Positions 26,065-34,882 of a stretch of DNA of 40,986 nt are shown here, piece after piece. The notes beneath the pieces were generated by a model, which was given only the letters and a program-made list of their open reading frames with translations, made no database searches and had not been told where the DNA came from. The stretch lies in the NCBI GenBank assembly GCA_016792625.1, contig JAEUKK010000069.1, forward strand, positions 1-40,986, in the 5' to 3' direction. The position numbers and the translations under genes are program-made. Each line of letters starts with the position of its first letter. Position 1 is the stretch's first letter. The stretch comes from Deltaproteobacteria bacterium (lineage in GTDB: Bacteria > Myxococcota_A > UBA796 > UBA2385).

Positions 26065-26520
26065 CTACTCCGTGGCCTGCTGCCGGCGCTTCTCCGAAAC
26101 TGCGATCGTGAGGTCGGGCCGCGCCCCCGCCTGCAGAAAACAGGGCGGGACGGCGGCGAGGGCGGCGCGGGCGGCCTGCGATTGGGCGCGGTGCGCGCTG
26201 GGGCTCAGGCCGAGCACCGCCGAGAAGGTGCGCCCGAAGGACCCGAGACTGCGCCAGCCGCTGGCCAGGGCCACCTCAGCGATGGGCAGGTCGGTGTCGC
26301 GCAGCAGGGCCGCGGCGCGCTCGAGCCGCAGGCTGAGCACCACGCGGTGCGGCGGCGCGCCAAACGCGGCGTGGAAGCTGCGGGCGAAGTGCGCGGGTGA
26401 CACCCCGCTGAGCTTGGCCAGGCGGGCGACCGACCACCGCTCGTGGGGGGCGGCCGCGACACGATCACGGGCCCGCAGCAGGCGGCGGAGCAGCGCGGGG
26501 TCTGTGGGCGCGGCGCTCAT
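26065..26520 (-). CDS. AraC family transcriptional regulator (DNA-binding domain only)
   Basis: A 151-residue protein consisting essentially of the AraC two-helix-turn-helix domain (residues about 20-115): Leu-Ala-Lys-Leu-Ser-Gly-Val-Ser-Pro-Ala-His-Phe-Ala-Arg-Ser-Phe for the first helix-turn-helix, then Ile-Ala-Glu-Val-Ala-Leu-Ala-Ser-Gly-Trp, Leu-Gly-Ser-Phe-Gly-Arg-Thr-Phe and Gly-Leu-Ser-Pro-Ser for the second. There is no N-terminal ligand-binding domain, and the C-terminal 35 residues are outside the usual domain. GGAGGAG precedes the ATG. The VOC gene follows 27 bp downstream on the same strand and is a plausible target. Confidence 0.9.
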   Translation of the reverse strand: MSAAPTDPALLRRLLRARDRVAAAPHERWSVARLAKLSGVSPAHFARSFHAAFGAPPHRVVLSLRLERAAALLRDTDLPIAEVALASGWRSLGSFGRTFSAVLGLSPSAHRAQSQAARAALAAVPPCFLQAGARPDLTIAVSEKRRQQATE

Positions 26521-26568
26521 GGCTCCTCCGCGGGGGCCATAGCGGCCGCCTGCGCGACGGTCCAGCCC

Positions 26569-27039
26569 TCAATAGGCCTGCGCGCCGTCCAGCCGCTCGA
26601 GGGCGGCGTCCCAGTCGGGCGGCACCTGTGCCCGGCCGACCGACCACCGCGCGCTGCGCACCCGGTCGGTGCTGCGGTGGGCCGCGCCCATCGCGGCGCC
26701 GTGGGCCTGCCCGCCGAGGAAGGCGCCCAGCGCCGCCTCGTCCTCCCAGACCGAGAGGGTCCAGCGGCTGTCGCCGAAGACCTCGCCGCGCAGAGAGACC
26801 CCCACGAGGCCCGGGCGGTCGGCGAGGTCCTCCTCGATCTGATCGACGTGCTGATCGAACAGATCGTGGCCATCAGAAGAGACCACCGCCTCGGTGACCA
26901 CGGCGACATAGGGGCCCGGGGCGTCGGTGGTCAGGCCCTGATCGCGGTCGTAGCCGGGGCCCTCGAAGGGGCTGGCTGGGGTGCAGGCGAGCGCGAATAG
27001 GAGAGCGAGGGCAGCTGCCGGACGGCGGAGAGATGGCAT
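26569..27039 (-). CDS. Lipoprotein with ABM-like domain
   Basis: A 156-residue protein with a lipoprotein signal: basic start, hydrophobic core and Phe-Ala-Leu-Ala-Cys with lipidated Cys about residue 19. Residues about 43-140 resemble a dimeric alpha-beta barrel monooxygenase-like domain: Val-Ala-Val-Val-Thr-Glu strand, a helix, Leu-Val-Gly-Val-Ser-Leu-Arg, Arg-Trp-Thr-Leu-Ser-Val-Trp-Glu-Asp-Glu-Ala-Ala-Leu-Gly-Ala-Phe, then His-Gly-Ala-Ala-Met. Secreted versions of this domain are uncommon and catalytic activity cannot be assumed. GGAG with a C-rich spacer precedes the ATG. It lies 48 bp upstream of the AraC gene on the same strand. Confidence 0.75.
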   Translation of the reverse strand: MPSLRRPAAALALLFALACTPASPFEGPGYDRDQGLTTDAPGPYVAVVTEAVVSSDGHDLFDQHVDQIEEDLADRPGLVGVSLRGEVFGDSRWTLSVWEDEAALGAFLGGQAHGAAMGAAHRSTDRVRSARWSVGRAQVPPDWDAALERLDGAQAY

Positions 27040-27151
27040 GCGGGGCTCCAGGGGTGGGCGCCCCCAACCCCGCTCGCCCGGTCAGGTGTCACCAATCGGG
27101 CGAGCGGGGCACGCTCGGGCCCGGGCCCGAGGCGCCACCGCCCTCTCTCGC

Positions 27152-30073
27152 TCAGCGGACCGGCGCGTCACTCTCCAGCCACCTCACCATCTCTTCAGCG
27201 ACACCGACGCCATCCTCCCAGCCGAGCGAGGCGATGGTCGCGCACAGCTCCACCATGCCAAGCCAGCGGCGCGGCCGGGGCAGGTCGCAGAGGCGCCGCT
27301 CCAATACCAGCGCAGCCGGCGCAGCGTCCCCGCTCCACCGCCACGCCGAGACCGCGAGGGAGCCTTCCCCGGCGGCGTCCTCCGGCAAGCCCACGAAGGG
27401 GATCCAGGGCGTGACGGACTGCAGCCCCGCGCGCCCCCGGGGAGTGACCCCGCTGGCGACGGCGTTCAGTACGTCACGCCGAGCTTTCGCACCCACTCCG
27501 CCCGCGGCGTCGATGTAGGGCCGGGCGTTGGCGCGGGACCACTGCCGTTGCAACGCCGCGTGCGTGAGCGCCCGCCAGGTCTCGATGACCTCGAGGTGGT
27601 CCACGCCGCGAGGGTCGCGATGCCGCGAGTCCCCCTCGCACAGCTCGTCGAGCCCCACGCGAATGCGCCCCACCGAGGCCAACCACCGCCCGGTGTCCGC
27701 CCCCAGGTCTTCGCGCAGCGCGCGCAGCACGCCCAGTGCACGCGTCGGATCTTGCGCATCCGACAGGCCGCTGCCACGGGTCTCGTCGTCAAAGAGGAGC
27801 GCACCATGCTCCAACGCACGGTCTAGCAGCAACTTCCCCTGCTCCACCCACGTCGGCGCCCGGCCGCGGTCCTCAGCGCCCCGCGCCGTGCCCGTCTCCC
27901 AGCCGAGCACCAACAGCGCGGAGAGGACCGCTACGTCGCACCCGAGGGGTGTGACCTCATGGGCCGCCCCATGCCCGACGCTCCCACGTACGATGAGGGG
28001 GCCCACCAATGCCCAAGTCAATGGACCGACGACCCCTGGTGGGCTCAACGGCCCCCCATCCCGGTCTCGACTGAGCAGCTCGGTCATCACCACCCCGATC
28101 TGCAGCGAGGGGAAGGTGCGCACAATCTTTCCGAAGGCGGCCCACAGGCCTGTGCGGTCCCTGCCCACGCGCAGCTCGGGGGTAGGCCCCATGGGGAACC
28201 GCCGCAGCCCCTCTGCCACACGCTCGAGCAGCTCGTTGACGCTATCCCCCTCATCAAGGGGCACGCTGGTCAGCGCCGCTAGGCGGTCCATCTGGTCGTA
28301 GACCGCACGCTCTGCCGGCACGTGCACATCTGCGAGCTCCCGCCCCTCGGCGGCGTCGAGCGTGGCCTCGGCCAAGGCCGGGCCAATCACCAAGTCTTGG
28401 GGGCAGGACACGCCGACCGGCACGAGCAGCTGCACCAGGCCCGGGGCCAGACCGCGGCCCCGCGGCCATGGCTCGACCCCCCGCACGATCAACGCGAGCG
28501 GCCCGCCCGCGGCGTCAGCGATGCCCCCCGCTGCTGGCCCACCGGCGCCGAGCGGGAACCCGCGGGACAGCGCACGGACCGCGGCGCCATAGGTGGCGAC
28601 AACATCCCGCACCTCTGGGGGCTCACCGCCGCCCGCGTGCCGCATCGAGAGAGAGGGGGCCGCGTCGGGGTGCGGACGTTCGTTTCGGATATGCAGCAGC
28701 GCGCTTCGGAGGGCCTCAAAACGAGCTGCTTCACGTTGATCAACACGCTGGACCGCGATTGCGGAGCGAGCCGCCCCGACGCCCGGCGCCGGACGCGGCC
28801 ACCGAAGCAGCGCGAGCAGCGGCGCGCCAATGAGGCCTGCGAGGTCGGGGGCATCAGACAAGAACGAGGCAAAACACTCCGCCGCCGACGCGAGCTCGTC
28901 ACGCGCGACGCGGCTGACACGAAGCGCGTCGACCAGGGCGTCCAGGCGCACCCGTAGCCCTGAAACGGGAGAGAGCAGCGCGTCGCGGAGCCGCTGCGTG
29001 CGCAGGTCTCGGGCCGCCCGACGCGCCTCGATCGCGAAGCTGTCTGCCACGCCCGACTCGGCGGCGAACCCCGCAGGGATCAGCCCTGGTAGGCCCACAT
29101 CGACGAACAGCTCGCCGCGAAAGCCCCCGGTGGGGGGCGCGAGCCGCGCGGCAAGCGCGGTCCGAACCCGCGCCCAGCCGCCCTCAGCGCGAAGATCGGG
29201 TATATTGACGGCAACGGTCAACGCGTCTGGGCCAGGCACATACGGATACCCACCCGTAGCGTCAGCTGTATCCACCCGTGCGCGAAGCTCGTTGAAGGCG
29301 GCCAGCCCGAGCGCCGCGCCCCCCGGGCCTACCCGCAGCCGCAGGGTCAGCTGCCCGGGCAGCGCCGGACCACGGGGAGCCGGTGCGCTCACCATCCAGG
29401 GGAATGGCTCGGGGCAGGACGGCTCTTGGTCCCCGCCCATCGCCCCGAACGGCGCCAAGTTGACTGGCGCGCCCACGATCAGCTCCGACCAGGACCAGAG
29501 CGCCTCGCCCTGGTGCTCGCCCCGCTTGCGCACCACCGCGTGCCGAAGCCAACGCGCAGCCTCGACCAACGCCCCCAAATCGCGGGCGCGCAGCAGGTGC
29601 AGCGACACCGCAGGGTCCGAGGCCCGCAGTACGCAGACTGGTGGCCACTGCCCAAAGCGGGCGACATAGGCCTGCATCAACCAGCTGTCGAGGCCCTGAT
29701 TGAGGCGCACCAGCTCGGGCGAGAGGCGGGCGACCATCAGGCCAAACACCTGATCCTCACCGTCACCCTGGCCCACACCCTCGGCGGTATCGGCGCCAAC
29801 CCCGCTCCAAAACCGACCCCAATCCAGGGTCAGATCCAGCTCCTCTTTGTACCACACGCCAGAGACGCCGACCGACCACCCTTGCACCGCCGCGGCCGGT
29901 GGGGCAACAGCAGCCAGGGGCCACGCCCCTTGCGGTGCAGGATACAGCACCAGCAGGCCGCCCGCGCCAGCGGTCACCAGCGCGCGCGCACCTGTGCCAT
30001 GGAGCGCGCCGAGGGAGCGAACAGCCGCACTCGGGCGCGCGCCCATCGCCCACCACGAAACAGTACCACGCAT
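27152..30073 (-). CDS. Large hypothetical protein (973 residues), second gene of an unknown two-gene unit
   Basis: A 973-residue protein with no signal peptide, clear membrane helices or motif that I recognise. Residues 15-75 contain repeated short hydrophobic strands with Gly/Ala turns. Residues 380-470 and 560-660 appear helical. The sequence has gene-like third-position GC bias throughout, so it is real. The ATG at 30073 follows AGGGG about ten bases upstream. Only 41 bp separate it from the upstream gene (30115-31167), implying an operon. Pairing of a very large unassigned protein with a smaller one of atypical composition is a pattern of accessory or conflict systems, but no function is claimed. 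Confidence 0.8.
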   Translation of the reverse strand: MRGTVSWWAMGARPSAAVRSLGALHGTGARALVTAGAGGLLVLYPAPQGAWPLAAVAPPAAAVQGWSVGVSGVWYKEELDLTLDWGRFWSGVGADTAEGVGQGDGEDQVFGLMVARLSPELVRLNQGLDSWLMQAYVARFGQWPPVCVLRASDPAVSLHLLRARDLGALVEAARWLRHAVVRKRGEHQGEALWSWSELIVGAPVNLAPFGAMGGDQEPSCPEPFPWMVSAPAPRGPALPGQLTLRLRVGPGGAALGLAAFNELRARVDTADATGGYPYVPGPDALTVAVNIPDLRAEGGWARVRTALAARLAPPTGGFRGELFVDVGLPGLIPAGFAAESGVADSFAIEARRAARDLRTQRLRDALLSPVSGLRVRLDALVDALRVSRVARDELASAAECFASFLSDAPDLAGLIGAPLLALLRWPRPAPGVGAARSAIAVQRVDQREAARFEALRSALLHIRNERPHPDAAPSLSMRHAGGGEPPEVRDVVATYGAAVRALSRGFPLGAGGPAAGGIADAAGGPLALIVRGVEPWPRGRGLAPGLVQLLVPVGVSCPQDLVIGPALAEATLDAAEGRELADVHVPAERAVYDQMDRLAALTSVPLDEGDSVNELLERVAEGLRRFPMGPTPELRVGRDRTGLWAAFGKIVRTFPSLQIGVVMTELLSRDRDGGPLSPPGVVGPLTWALVGPLIVRGSVGHGAAHEVTPLGCDVAVLSALLVLGWETGTARGAEDRGRAPTWVEQGKLLLDRALEHGALLFDDETRGSGLSDAQDPTRALGVLRALREDLGADTGRWLASVGRIRVGLDELCEGDSRHRDPRGVDHLEVIETWRALTHAALQRQWSRANARPYIDAAGGVGAKARRDVLNAVASGVTPRGRAGLQSVTPWIPFVGLPEDAAGEGSLAVSAWRWSGDAAPAALVLERRLCDLPRPRRWLGMVELCATIASLGWEDGVGVAEEMVRWLESDAPVR

Positions 30074-30114
30074 GAGCTACACCCCTGGAGCAGCAAGCCC
30101 CGTCAGCCGGGAGA

Positions 30115-31167
30115 CTAGACGTACGCTTCGCGCGGCGCGACGCGACGGACTTGCTCTACTACACCCATGAATGCCTCAGCCCGTGCGAGATGGGAACTCA
30201 AGGCCCGGTAGTCTGTCTTCGTTGTCGATCCGAGCGATGTGCTCAATACGGATGGGCCCGTCTCGCCTCTTTCATATTGTGTTGCAAGCGACTCTAGCGC
30301 ACCCAACAGTCGAGTCAGGGTATCTGGTACGTTGGGAGCGTCCTGCGACGGACTCTTGCTTGACCCGGCTACCCTGTTCAACGCATTCAACAGCACTGTG
30401 GATGTAGGTACCGCTCTCGACTCGACAAAGGTGCGTACCCGAACAGTCAGCTCACCCTGAGCCTGGGCAGCAAGGTCGACCAACTCTACCAAGTCAACCG
30501 TCACTGGCGATGGCTCTACATCGTCCGCTGACGCCGCTCGTCTTTGAATACTTGCGAGAATTCTCATTAGACGAGCGGTTTCATCTACAAAGTCATCCCA
30601 TAGTTCGACGGCTGGCGCTTGGTTTGAGACCCGAGTGTTCCCTCTAAGGACAAGGCCGCCGAAAAAGACAGTCATATAGCGTGGGTCAAACTCTAACCCA
30701 TCTCTGGACTTGCGCACATCTTTCCGATCAACCTCATCTGGATGTTTGCCCATCCCCTGAAGCTTCTTGCTGCGCGGGAAGTAGCCACTGCGCAGGTGCT
30801 GCAGGAAGTACGCGTCGAGTTGGCCGCTGACCTGCACCCGAAATTTACCAGCGGCGGCGAGCGCCTTCATGAGCTGAGAACCGACATTTCCCTCATCTGG
30901 GGTGGCAGCTTTCTGCTCCGCGGCGACCCAACCATGAAAAAGCCGGATGAGCTCGTCAAGCTCGACCCGGGCCGGATCGGGAGCGACCGGGGAGGGGTCG
31001 AGGTTCAAGAATCGCGGGGATGCTTCTGCAGTCTCGACAAGTGAATCAGCGACCATTCGAAGGACCTCCAAATCGAGGGGGGTGGCGACGGACAACCAGT
31101 TGCACACCCTTCCCTCCTGCACGCGATCAACCCTGACCTGATCGCCGGAGTAGAGTATCGCAAACAT
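30115..31167 (-). CDS. Hypothetical protein of atypical composition, first gene of an unknown two-gene unit
   Basis: A 350-residue protein, probably cytoplasmic and mostly helical, with a likely coiled-coil or helical-bundle region about residues 190-300 and a basic patch (Arg-Ser-Lys-Lys-Leu-Gln, Arg-Lys-Asp-Val-Arg-Lys-Ser) about residues 130-160. I recognise no family. Third codon positions are often A or T, unlike nearly all other genes here, which suggests recent acquisition. The ATG at 31167 is taken as start; a GTG at 31194 would add nine hydrophobic residues, and neither has a good ribosome site. It lies 41 bp upstream of the 973-residue protein gene. Confidence 0.75.
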   Translation of the reverse strand: MFAILYSGDQVRVDRVQEGRVCNWLSVATPLDLEVLRMVADSLVETAEASPRFLNLDPSPVAPDPARVELDELIRLFHGWVAAEQKAATPDEGNVGSQLMKALAAAGKFRVQVSGQLDAYFLQHLRSGYFPRSKKLQGMGKHPDEVDRKDVRKSRDGLEFDPRYMTVFFGGLVLRGNTRVSNQAPAVELWDDFVDETARLMRILASIQRRAASADDVEPSPVTVDLVELVDLAAQAQGELTVRVRTFVESRAVPTSTVLLNALNRVAGSSKSPSQDAPNVPDTLTRLLGALESLATQYERGETGPSVLSTSLGSTTKTDYRALSSHLARAEAFMGVVEQVRRVAPREAYV

Positions 31168-31194
31168 CAGATCGATGCAAATAAGCAGGGCCAC

Positions 31195-31458
31195 GCTGTT
31201 CAGGGCGATTCGACCTCATCGTCCCCGGACGCGCCACGGGCGTCGCGGTTGGAGCTGATCCCTGTCCGATCGCGACCAGCTTCGTTTGCCGCCCACGCCC
31301 CGTTCACGCTTCACCTAAAGCTCTCGATGATCGACCTTATGGACTTCACCAAACTGTCACACTGACAACATTGTGGCTGAGGCTGTCTGGTGTACGTTCT
31401 TCAAGGCTCGAGCGTCAAGCAGATCGAGCCTACCGCCCCCGCAGCAAGGAGTACAAGG
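31195..31458. promoter_or_regulatory. Divergent intergenic region with inverted repeat
   Basis: This 264-bp region separates two divergent genes and is the least GC-rich intergenic stretch in the window. It holds tgtca (31355-31359), three bases, tgaca (31363-31367), a possible operator. A weak plus-strand promoter candidate is ttgtgg (from 31371) with tacgtt about 16 bases later, ahead of the secreted protein gene. These are guesses from pattern. Confidence 0.35.
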
Positions 31459-31983
31459 ATGCCCCGCCCGCCCCTGCCCCCGCTGCTCCACCTCCTCATC
31501 ATCGTGCTGATCGGCCTCTTCGGCCTGCTCAGCCTCGCCCCAGCGCCCGCCGGCGCTGCGCCCGACGCCGAGGTCGTCGTCGATCTCGACAAGAACGACC
31601 CCGACCCGGGCCCCACGACCGGCCCGGTGAGCGACTGGGTCTTCCTGGTTGTGAACGATATCAACGATAACTTGGGCGCCTCGGACAGCGATCTGCCCTC
31701 CATGTGGCAGCGGTGGGCCGCCAAGCTGGCCCTGAGCCTGGACCGAGACCTGCTGCTCGTCGACGACATTGAGGTGCGCATCGACAAGCTCGAGGGCATC
31801 GAGGGCGCGCTTGCCGCCGAAGAGGTCGCGCTCTTCCTGGGTTTGCCGGCCGAGGTGCTGCGCGCGGCGGCTGACCAGCTGTGGCAGCTCGTCTTGGCGG
31901 CCGAGGTCGACCCGGCGATGGGCAGCATGGCCGTGCTCCTCGAGAAGGCCGCCCAGGCCATCGATCAGGAGTGCGCCCCCTGA
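31459..31983 (+). CDS. Secreted hypothetical protein
   Basis: A 174-residue protein with a strong signal peptide (hydrophobic residues about 9-27, cleavage probably after Ala-Gly-Ala near 34). The mature N terminus is acidic (Asp-Leu-Asp-Lys-Asn-Asp-Pro-Asp-Pro), followed by helical segments containing Val-Asn-Asp-Ile-Asn-Asp-Asn and Leu-Leu-Val-Asp-Asp-Ile-Glu-Val-Arg-Ile. The acidic runs might bind metal, which is speculation. AAGGAG lies eight bases before the ATG at 31459. It stands alone and is followed by strong hairpins. No family recognised. Confidence 0.75.
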   Translation: MPRPPLPPLLHLLIIVLIGLFGLLSLAPAPAGAAPDAEVVVDLDKNDPDPGPTTGPVSDWVFLVVNDINDNLGASDSDLPSMWQRWAAKLALSLDRDLLLVDDIEVRIDKLEGIEGALAAEEVALFLGLPAEVLRAAADQLWQLVLAAEVDPAMGSMAVLLEKAAQAIDQECAP

Positions 31984-31993
31984 CAGCCGGCCC

Positions 31994-32024
31994 GGGCTGC
32001 AGCCCCTGCCGCACGCGGCGGGGG
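31994..32024 (+). terminator. Strong hairpin after the secreted protein gene
   Basis: cccctgccgc (32003-32012) pairs with gcggcggggg (32015-32024), ten pairs including one G-T, with a tight loop. A 12-bp palindrome gggctgcagccc (31994-32005) overlaps it. It starts 11 bases after the stop codon and is followed by a pyrimidine-rich stretch (ctcttgcctcc). A terminator role is likely. The remaining convergent gap to 32228 shows no gene. Confidence 0.55.
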
Positions 32025-32228
32025 CCCGCTCTTGCCTCCATCAAACCATGGCCAGGCCCGACCTGCAGTAGTTCACTGTCAGAAGATGTCAGCGCGCGCC
32101 GGACCCGCTCGCAGCCGCCCTGCACCAGGGCCCGGCCCGAGCGGCCAGCGGCGCATTTGCGGCGCGAGCGGAACCCCACGCCCCGCCGAAGTCCGCCCGC
32201 TCACGCAATTGACACAGGCCTGACAGAA

Positions 32229-34622
32229 CTAGCGCGAGGGGCCGAGGCTCCGCGCCCAGCGCAGACCGACCCCGACCGAGCGCGACTGCGGCCCCGCCAG
32301 TGACAGGCGCGAGGTCAACCGCGCCGCAGAGGCGCCGAGCACCCAGCCGCCGCCCCGGGTCATCGTGAGGTCCTGGTCGGGAAAGTTCTCGTCGGCGTCG
32401 ACGAGAACCGCCACGCAGCCGCAGGTGTCCGCCATGCCGAAGGGGCTCGTGTCGACCGGATGGCGGCCAGCCGCCCCGGGCAGCTTGCCACCCGTGCGGT
32501 TCATCGAGAACGACGGGTCGAACGTGTTTCCCCACGGGTAGCAGCGAAGATCGGCCCCCCGGGCAGCTCGCAGCCACTCCGTAGCCCGGGGGAGGCGCAT
32601 GCTGCGGCCAGAGCAGGCCCCGTGGGCGGCCAGCAAGATGAGGGCGGTGACCCGGTCAATCAACAGCGCGGGCCACTCCGGATCGTATTGATCTCCATCA
32701 TGATCTGCGCCGATCTCGAAGGGGCCGCGCTCAGAGGGCTTGAGGGCCGAGCGCTCCGGGGCGCTGCCCCGCGGCGCCGGCAGCAGCGCGTCGGTGTACA
32801 TCCCGAGGTCGCGCGCCTCGCCGAGCCACGCTGCGATCTGCGCGAACGTGACGAGCTGGCGGGCGATCACAAAGTTGTCGCACCAGAGCGCCGCGACGTC
32901 CCGCCGCGCCGAGCCGATCGCCTCTGGATCGCCGCCGTCCATGGTGATGCCCGCGGGCACGTAGATCTCGTCGTCGTGGACCTCGCCCGCCCGCGGCACG
33001 CAGATCGCCGTCGGGGCGCCACGCGCGTCGGTCGGTCGGACCAAAACGCCGCGCTCGACGACGAAGGGGTAGGAGAACCGCAGCCCGTGCTCGGCCTCGA
33101 GCTCTGCGCAGTAGCTGCCGGGGGGCAGCGGGCGCTCGAGACCATCGCCGGTCCCCTCCCAGAGCACAGGCCCGAGCTGCAGGCGCCCCTCGCGCTGGGC
33201 ATACGCCCGAACCCGCACGCTGGCCGGGCTGTCGACCGGGAGCGCAAAAAAGCCGGGCCTGGCGAGGTGCACCACCGCCCGCCCCGCGTCGACCCCGCGG
33301 AGCTGCTCGGCGTAGCGCGCGGCCTGGCGCGGCGCGCCGGCGGCCTCACACGCGGCGTGGCGTGCGGCCAAGCGGTCGAAGCAGGCCGCGCGCACCGCGG
33401 GGGCGTCGGGCGCGCGCAGCTGGGCCGCCCGCTCCAGGCCCTCGGCTTCGAGCCGCAGACCGTTGATCTCGTCGACGAGCTCGTGCAAGCGGTCATCTTC
33501 GAGCAGCAGCGGACGAAGCGCCTCGACGTCGGTCGGGGGCACCTTTCCCCGGGCGGTGCGCTGCGCGCCGCGTCGCTGGTCGTGCTCCAGCTGCAGAGCA
33601 GCGGCACGCGCCTCAATCTCCGTGGCGGCGGCGAGCAGCGCGAGTGCCTCGGCCTCTGCGGCTTGGGCCCGCAGGTGGGCCCGCACGCGCTCGGCGACGA
33701 GCCGGGCGGTCGGCGGCCGATCTTCGGCCTCGACGGCCATACATGCGCGGACCAGCTCGACCAGCGCCGCCGGGCAGTCCGCGGGCAGCCCGGCCGGCGG
33801 GGGCGCCGCGCGCAGCAATCCCAGGCAGGAGTCGAGCCGCAGGCCGCCGAGGTACTGCTCCCCGGACAAGACCTGCGAGAGCAGCGTGCCCAGGCCGTAG
33901 ATGTCGATGCTGGGGGCGCAGAGCGCCGTGCCGCGCACCACCTCGGGCGCGAGCGCGCTCGGCGCGCCGACCCCCATCGCCGGTGTGGCGGAGATCGGCT
34001 GCGCGACGCCAAGGTCGATGAGGAACACCTCGTAACGATCATCAACACTGGTGCGCAGCAGGACGTTCTTGGCGTGGAGGTCTGCGTGGACGAGGCCCTG
34101 CTCGTGGAGGCCTGCGACCGCGTCGGCGAGGTCAGCGAAGGCGCGCAGCAGGGCGGTCAGCGGGCGACCCGCCGCGTGCGCGTCTGCGACGGCCTCGGCC
34201 AGGGTGCTGGCGTGGGCGATGTGCGGCAACACCAAGTAGGGGCCAAACCGCAGGTCCTCTCCCGCGTCGAGGAGCAGCACCAGGGCGCGGCTCGGGCGCA
34301 GCCCTGCGGTGATCCGCGCCTCGCGCAGCAGCCGGGCTTGGCGGCGCTCTTCGTCGACCGGTCGGCCACCCCGGGGCAGCTTGACCGCGACCTCGCGGTG
34401 CAGGCCCTCGTCAAACGCAGCAAAAACAATACCTTGACCACCATCCCCAAGCAGCTCGGTCAAGAGGTAGCGCGACCCGACCCGGTCGCCCACCTCCGGA
34501 AGCTCCCATGCCGCGCGCCGGGGCCCCGGGCAAGCCACCAGCTCGACCGAGGAGGTGCGCTCCAGCACAAGGTCCGCGGTCTCCCCCTGGGTGGGGACGC
34601 TGTACACGCCGTAGATCGCCAT
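32229..34622 (-). CDS. Ser/Thr protein kinase fused to FGE-like (sulfatase-modifying factor) domain
   Basis: A 797-residue protein. Residues 50-360 are a Hanks-type kinase: Leu-Leu-Gly-Asp-Gly-Gly-Gln-Gly-Ile-Val-Phe (57-67), Val-Ala-Val-Lys with Lys81, catalytic loop His-Ala-Asp-Leu-His-Ala-Lys-Asn (179-186), Ile-Asp-Leu-Gly at 202-205 where DFG is expected, and Leu-Ala-Pro-Glu. HRD is HAD, as in some choline-kinase-like or lower-activity kinases. Residues 370-480 are helical, then a beta-rich segment. From about 585 to the end is an FGE/SUMF1-like domain with Tyr-Pro-Trp-Gly-Asn-Thr-Phe-Asp and Arg-Gly-Gly-Gly-Trp. The start at 34622 has GAGGG upstream. Third gene of the unit with 34883-35983 and 35983-36702. 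Substrate unknown. Confidence 0.88.
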   Translation of the reverse strand: MAIYGVYSVPTQGETADLVLERTSSVELVACPGPRRAAWELPEVGDRVGSRYLLTELLGDGGQGIVFAAFDEGLHREVAVKLPRGGRPVDEERRQARLLREARITAGLRPSRALVLLLDAGEDLRFGPYLVLPHIAHASTLAEAVADAHAAGRPLTALLRAFADLADAVAGLHEQGLVHADLHAKNVLLRTSVDDRYEVFLIDLGVAQPISATPAMGVGAPSALAPEVVRGTALCAPSIDIYGLGTLLSQVLSGEQYLGGLRLDSCLGLLRAAPPPAGLPADCPAALVELVRACMAVEAEDRPPTARLVAERVRAHLRAQAAEAEALALLAAATEIEARAAALQLEHDQRRGAQRTARGKVPPTDVEALRPLLLEDDRLHELVDEINGLRLEAEGLERAAQLRAPDAPAVRAACFDRLAARHAACEAAGAPRQAARYAEQLRGVDAGRAVVHLARPGFFALPVDSPASVRVRAYAQREGRLQLGPVLWEGTGDGLERPLPPGSYCAELEAEHGLRFSYPFVVERGVLVRPTDARGAPTAICVPRAGEVHDDEIYVPAGITMDGGDPEAIGSARRDVAALWCDNFVIARQLVTFAQIAAWLGEARDLGMYTDALLPAPRGSAPERSALKPSERGPFEIGADHDGDQYDPEWPALLIDRVTALILLAAHGACSGRSMRLPRATEWLRAARGADLRCYPWGNTFDPSFSMNRTGGKLPGAAGRHPVDTSPFGMADTCGCVAVLVDADENFPDQDLTMTRGGGWVLGASAARLTSRLSLAGPQSRSVGVGLRWARSLGPSR

Positions 34623-34882
34623 CGAGCCCTCATCCCCAGCGTAGCGGAGCGCGGCGCTCCACATCCACAGCCGTGGCTGGAGGCCCAGCCTCCGGGGTTT
34701 GCAGCCCGTCGGGGGCTGCCGACACGATCGGGGAGGCCGTCGGGCCGGTCCATGGCTTCGGCAGATCTCGTCCGTCGACGATTTCCGCGGCAGCATACGC
34801 GGGGGCGTCCGCATGCCCCGGCGTCTTGGTGGGCGGGGCCGTCCTCGGTGGGATGGCGCGACCCTAGGCCCGCCCGCCGCGC
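34623..34882 (-). other. 260-bp gap with hairpin upstream of kinase-FGE gene
   Basis: Between the transglutaminase-like gene and the kinase gene on the minus strand. gcagccc (34701-34707) pairs with gggctgc (34713-34719) around a five-base loop, and ggctgg/ccagcc arms lie next to it. This may be an attenuator or a terminator followed by a separate kinase promoter. The kinase frame is open back to 34814, but its extra residues look non-coding. Confidence 0.4.
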
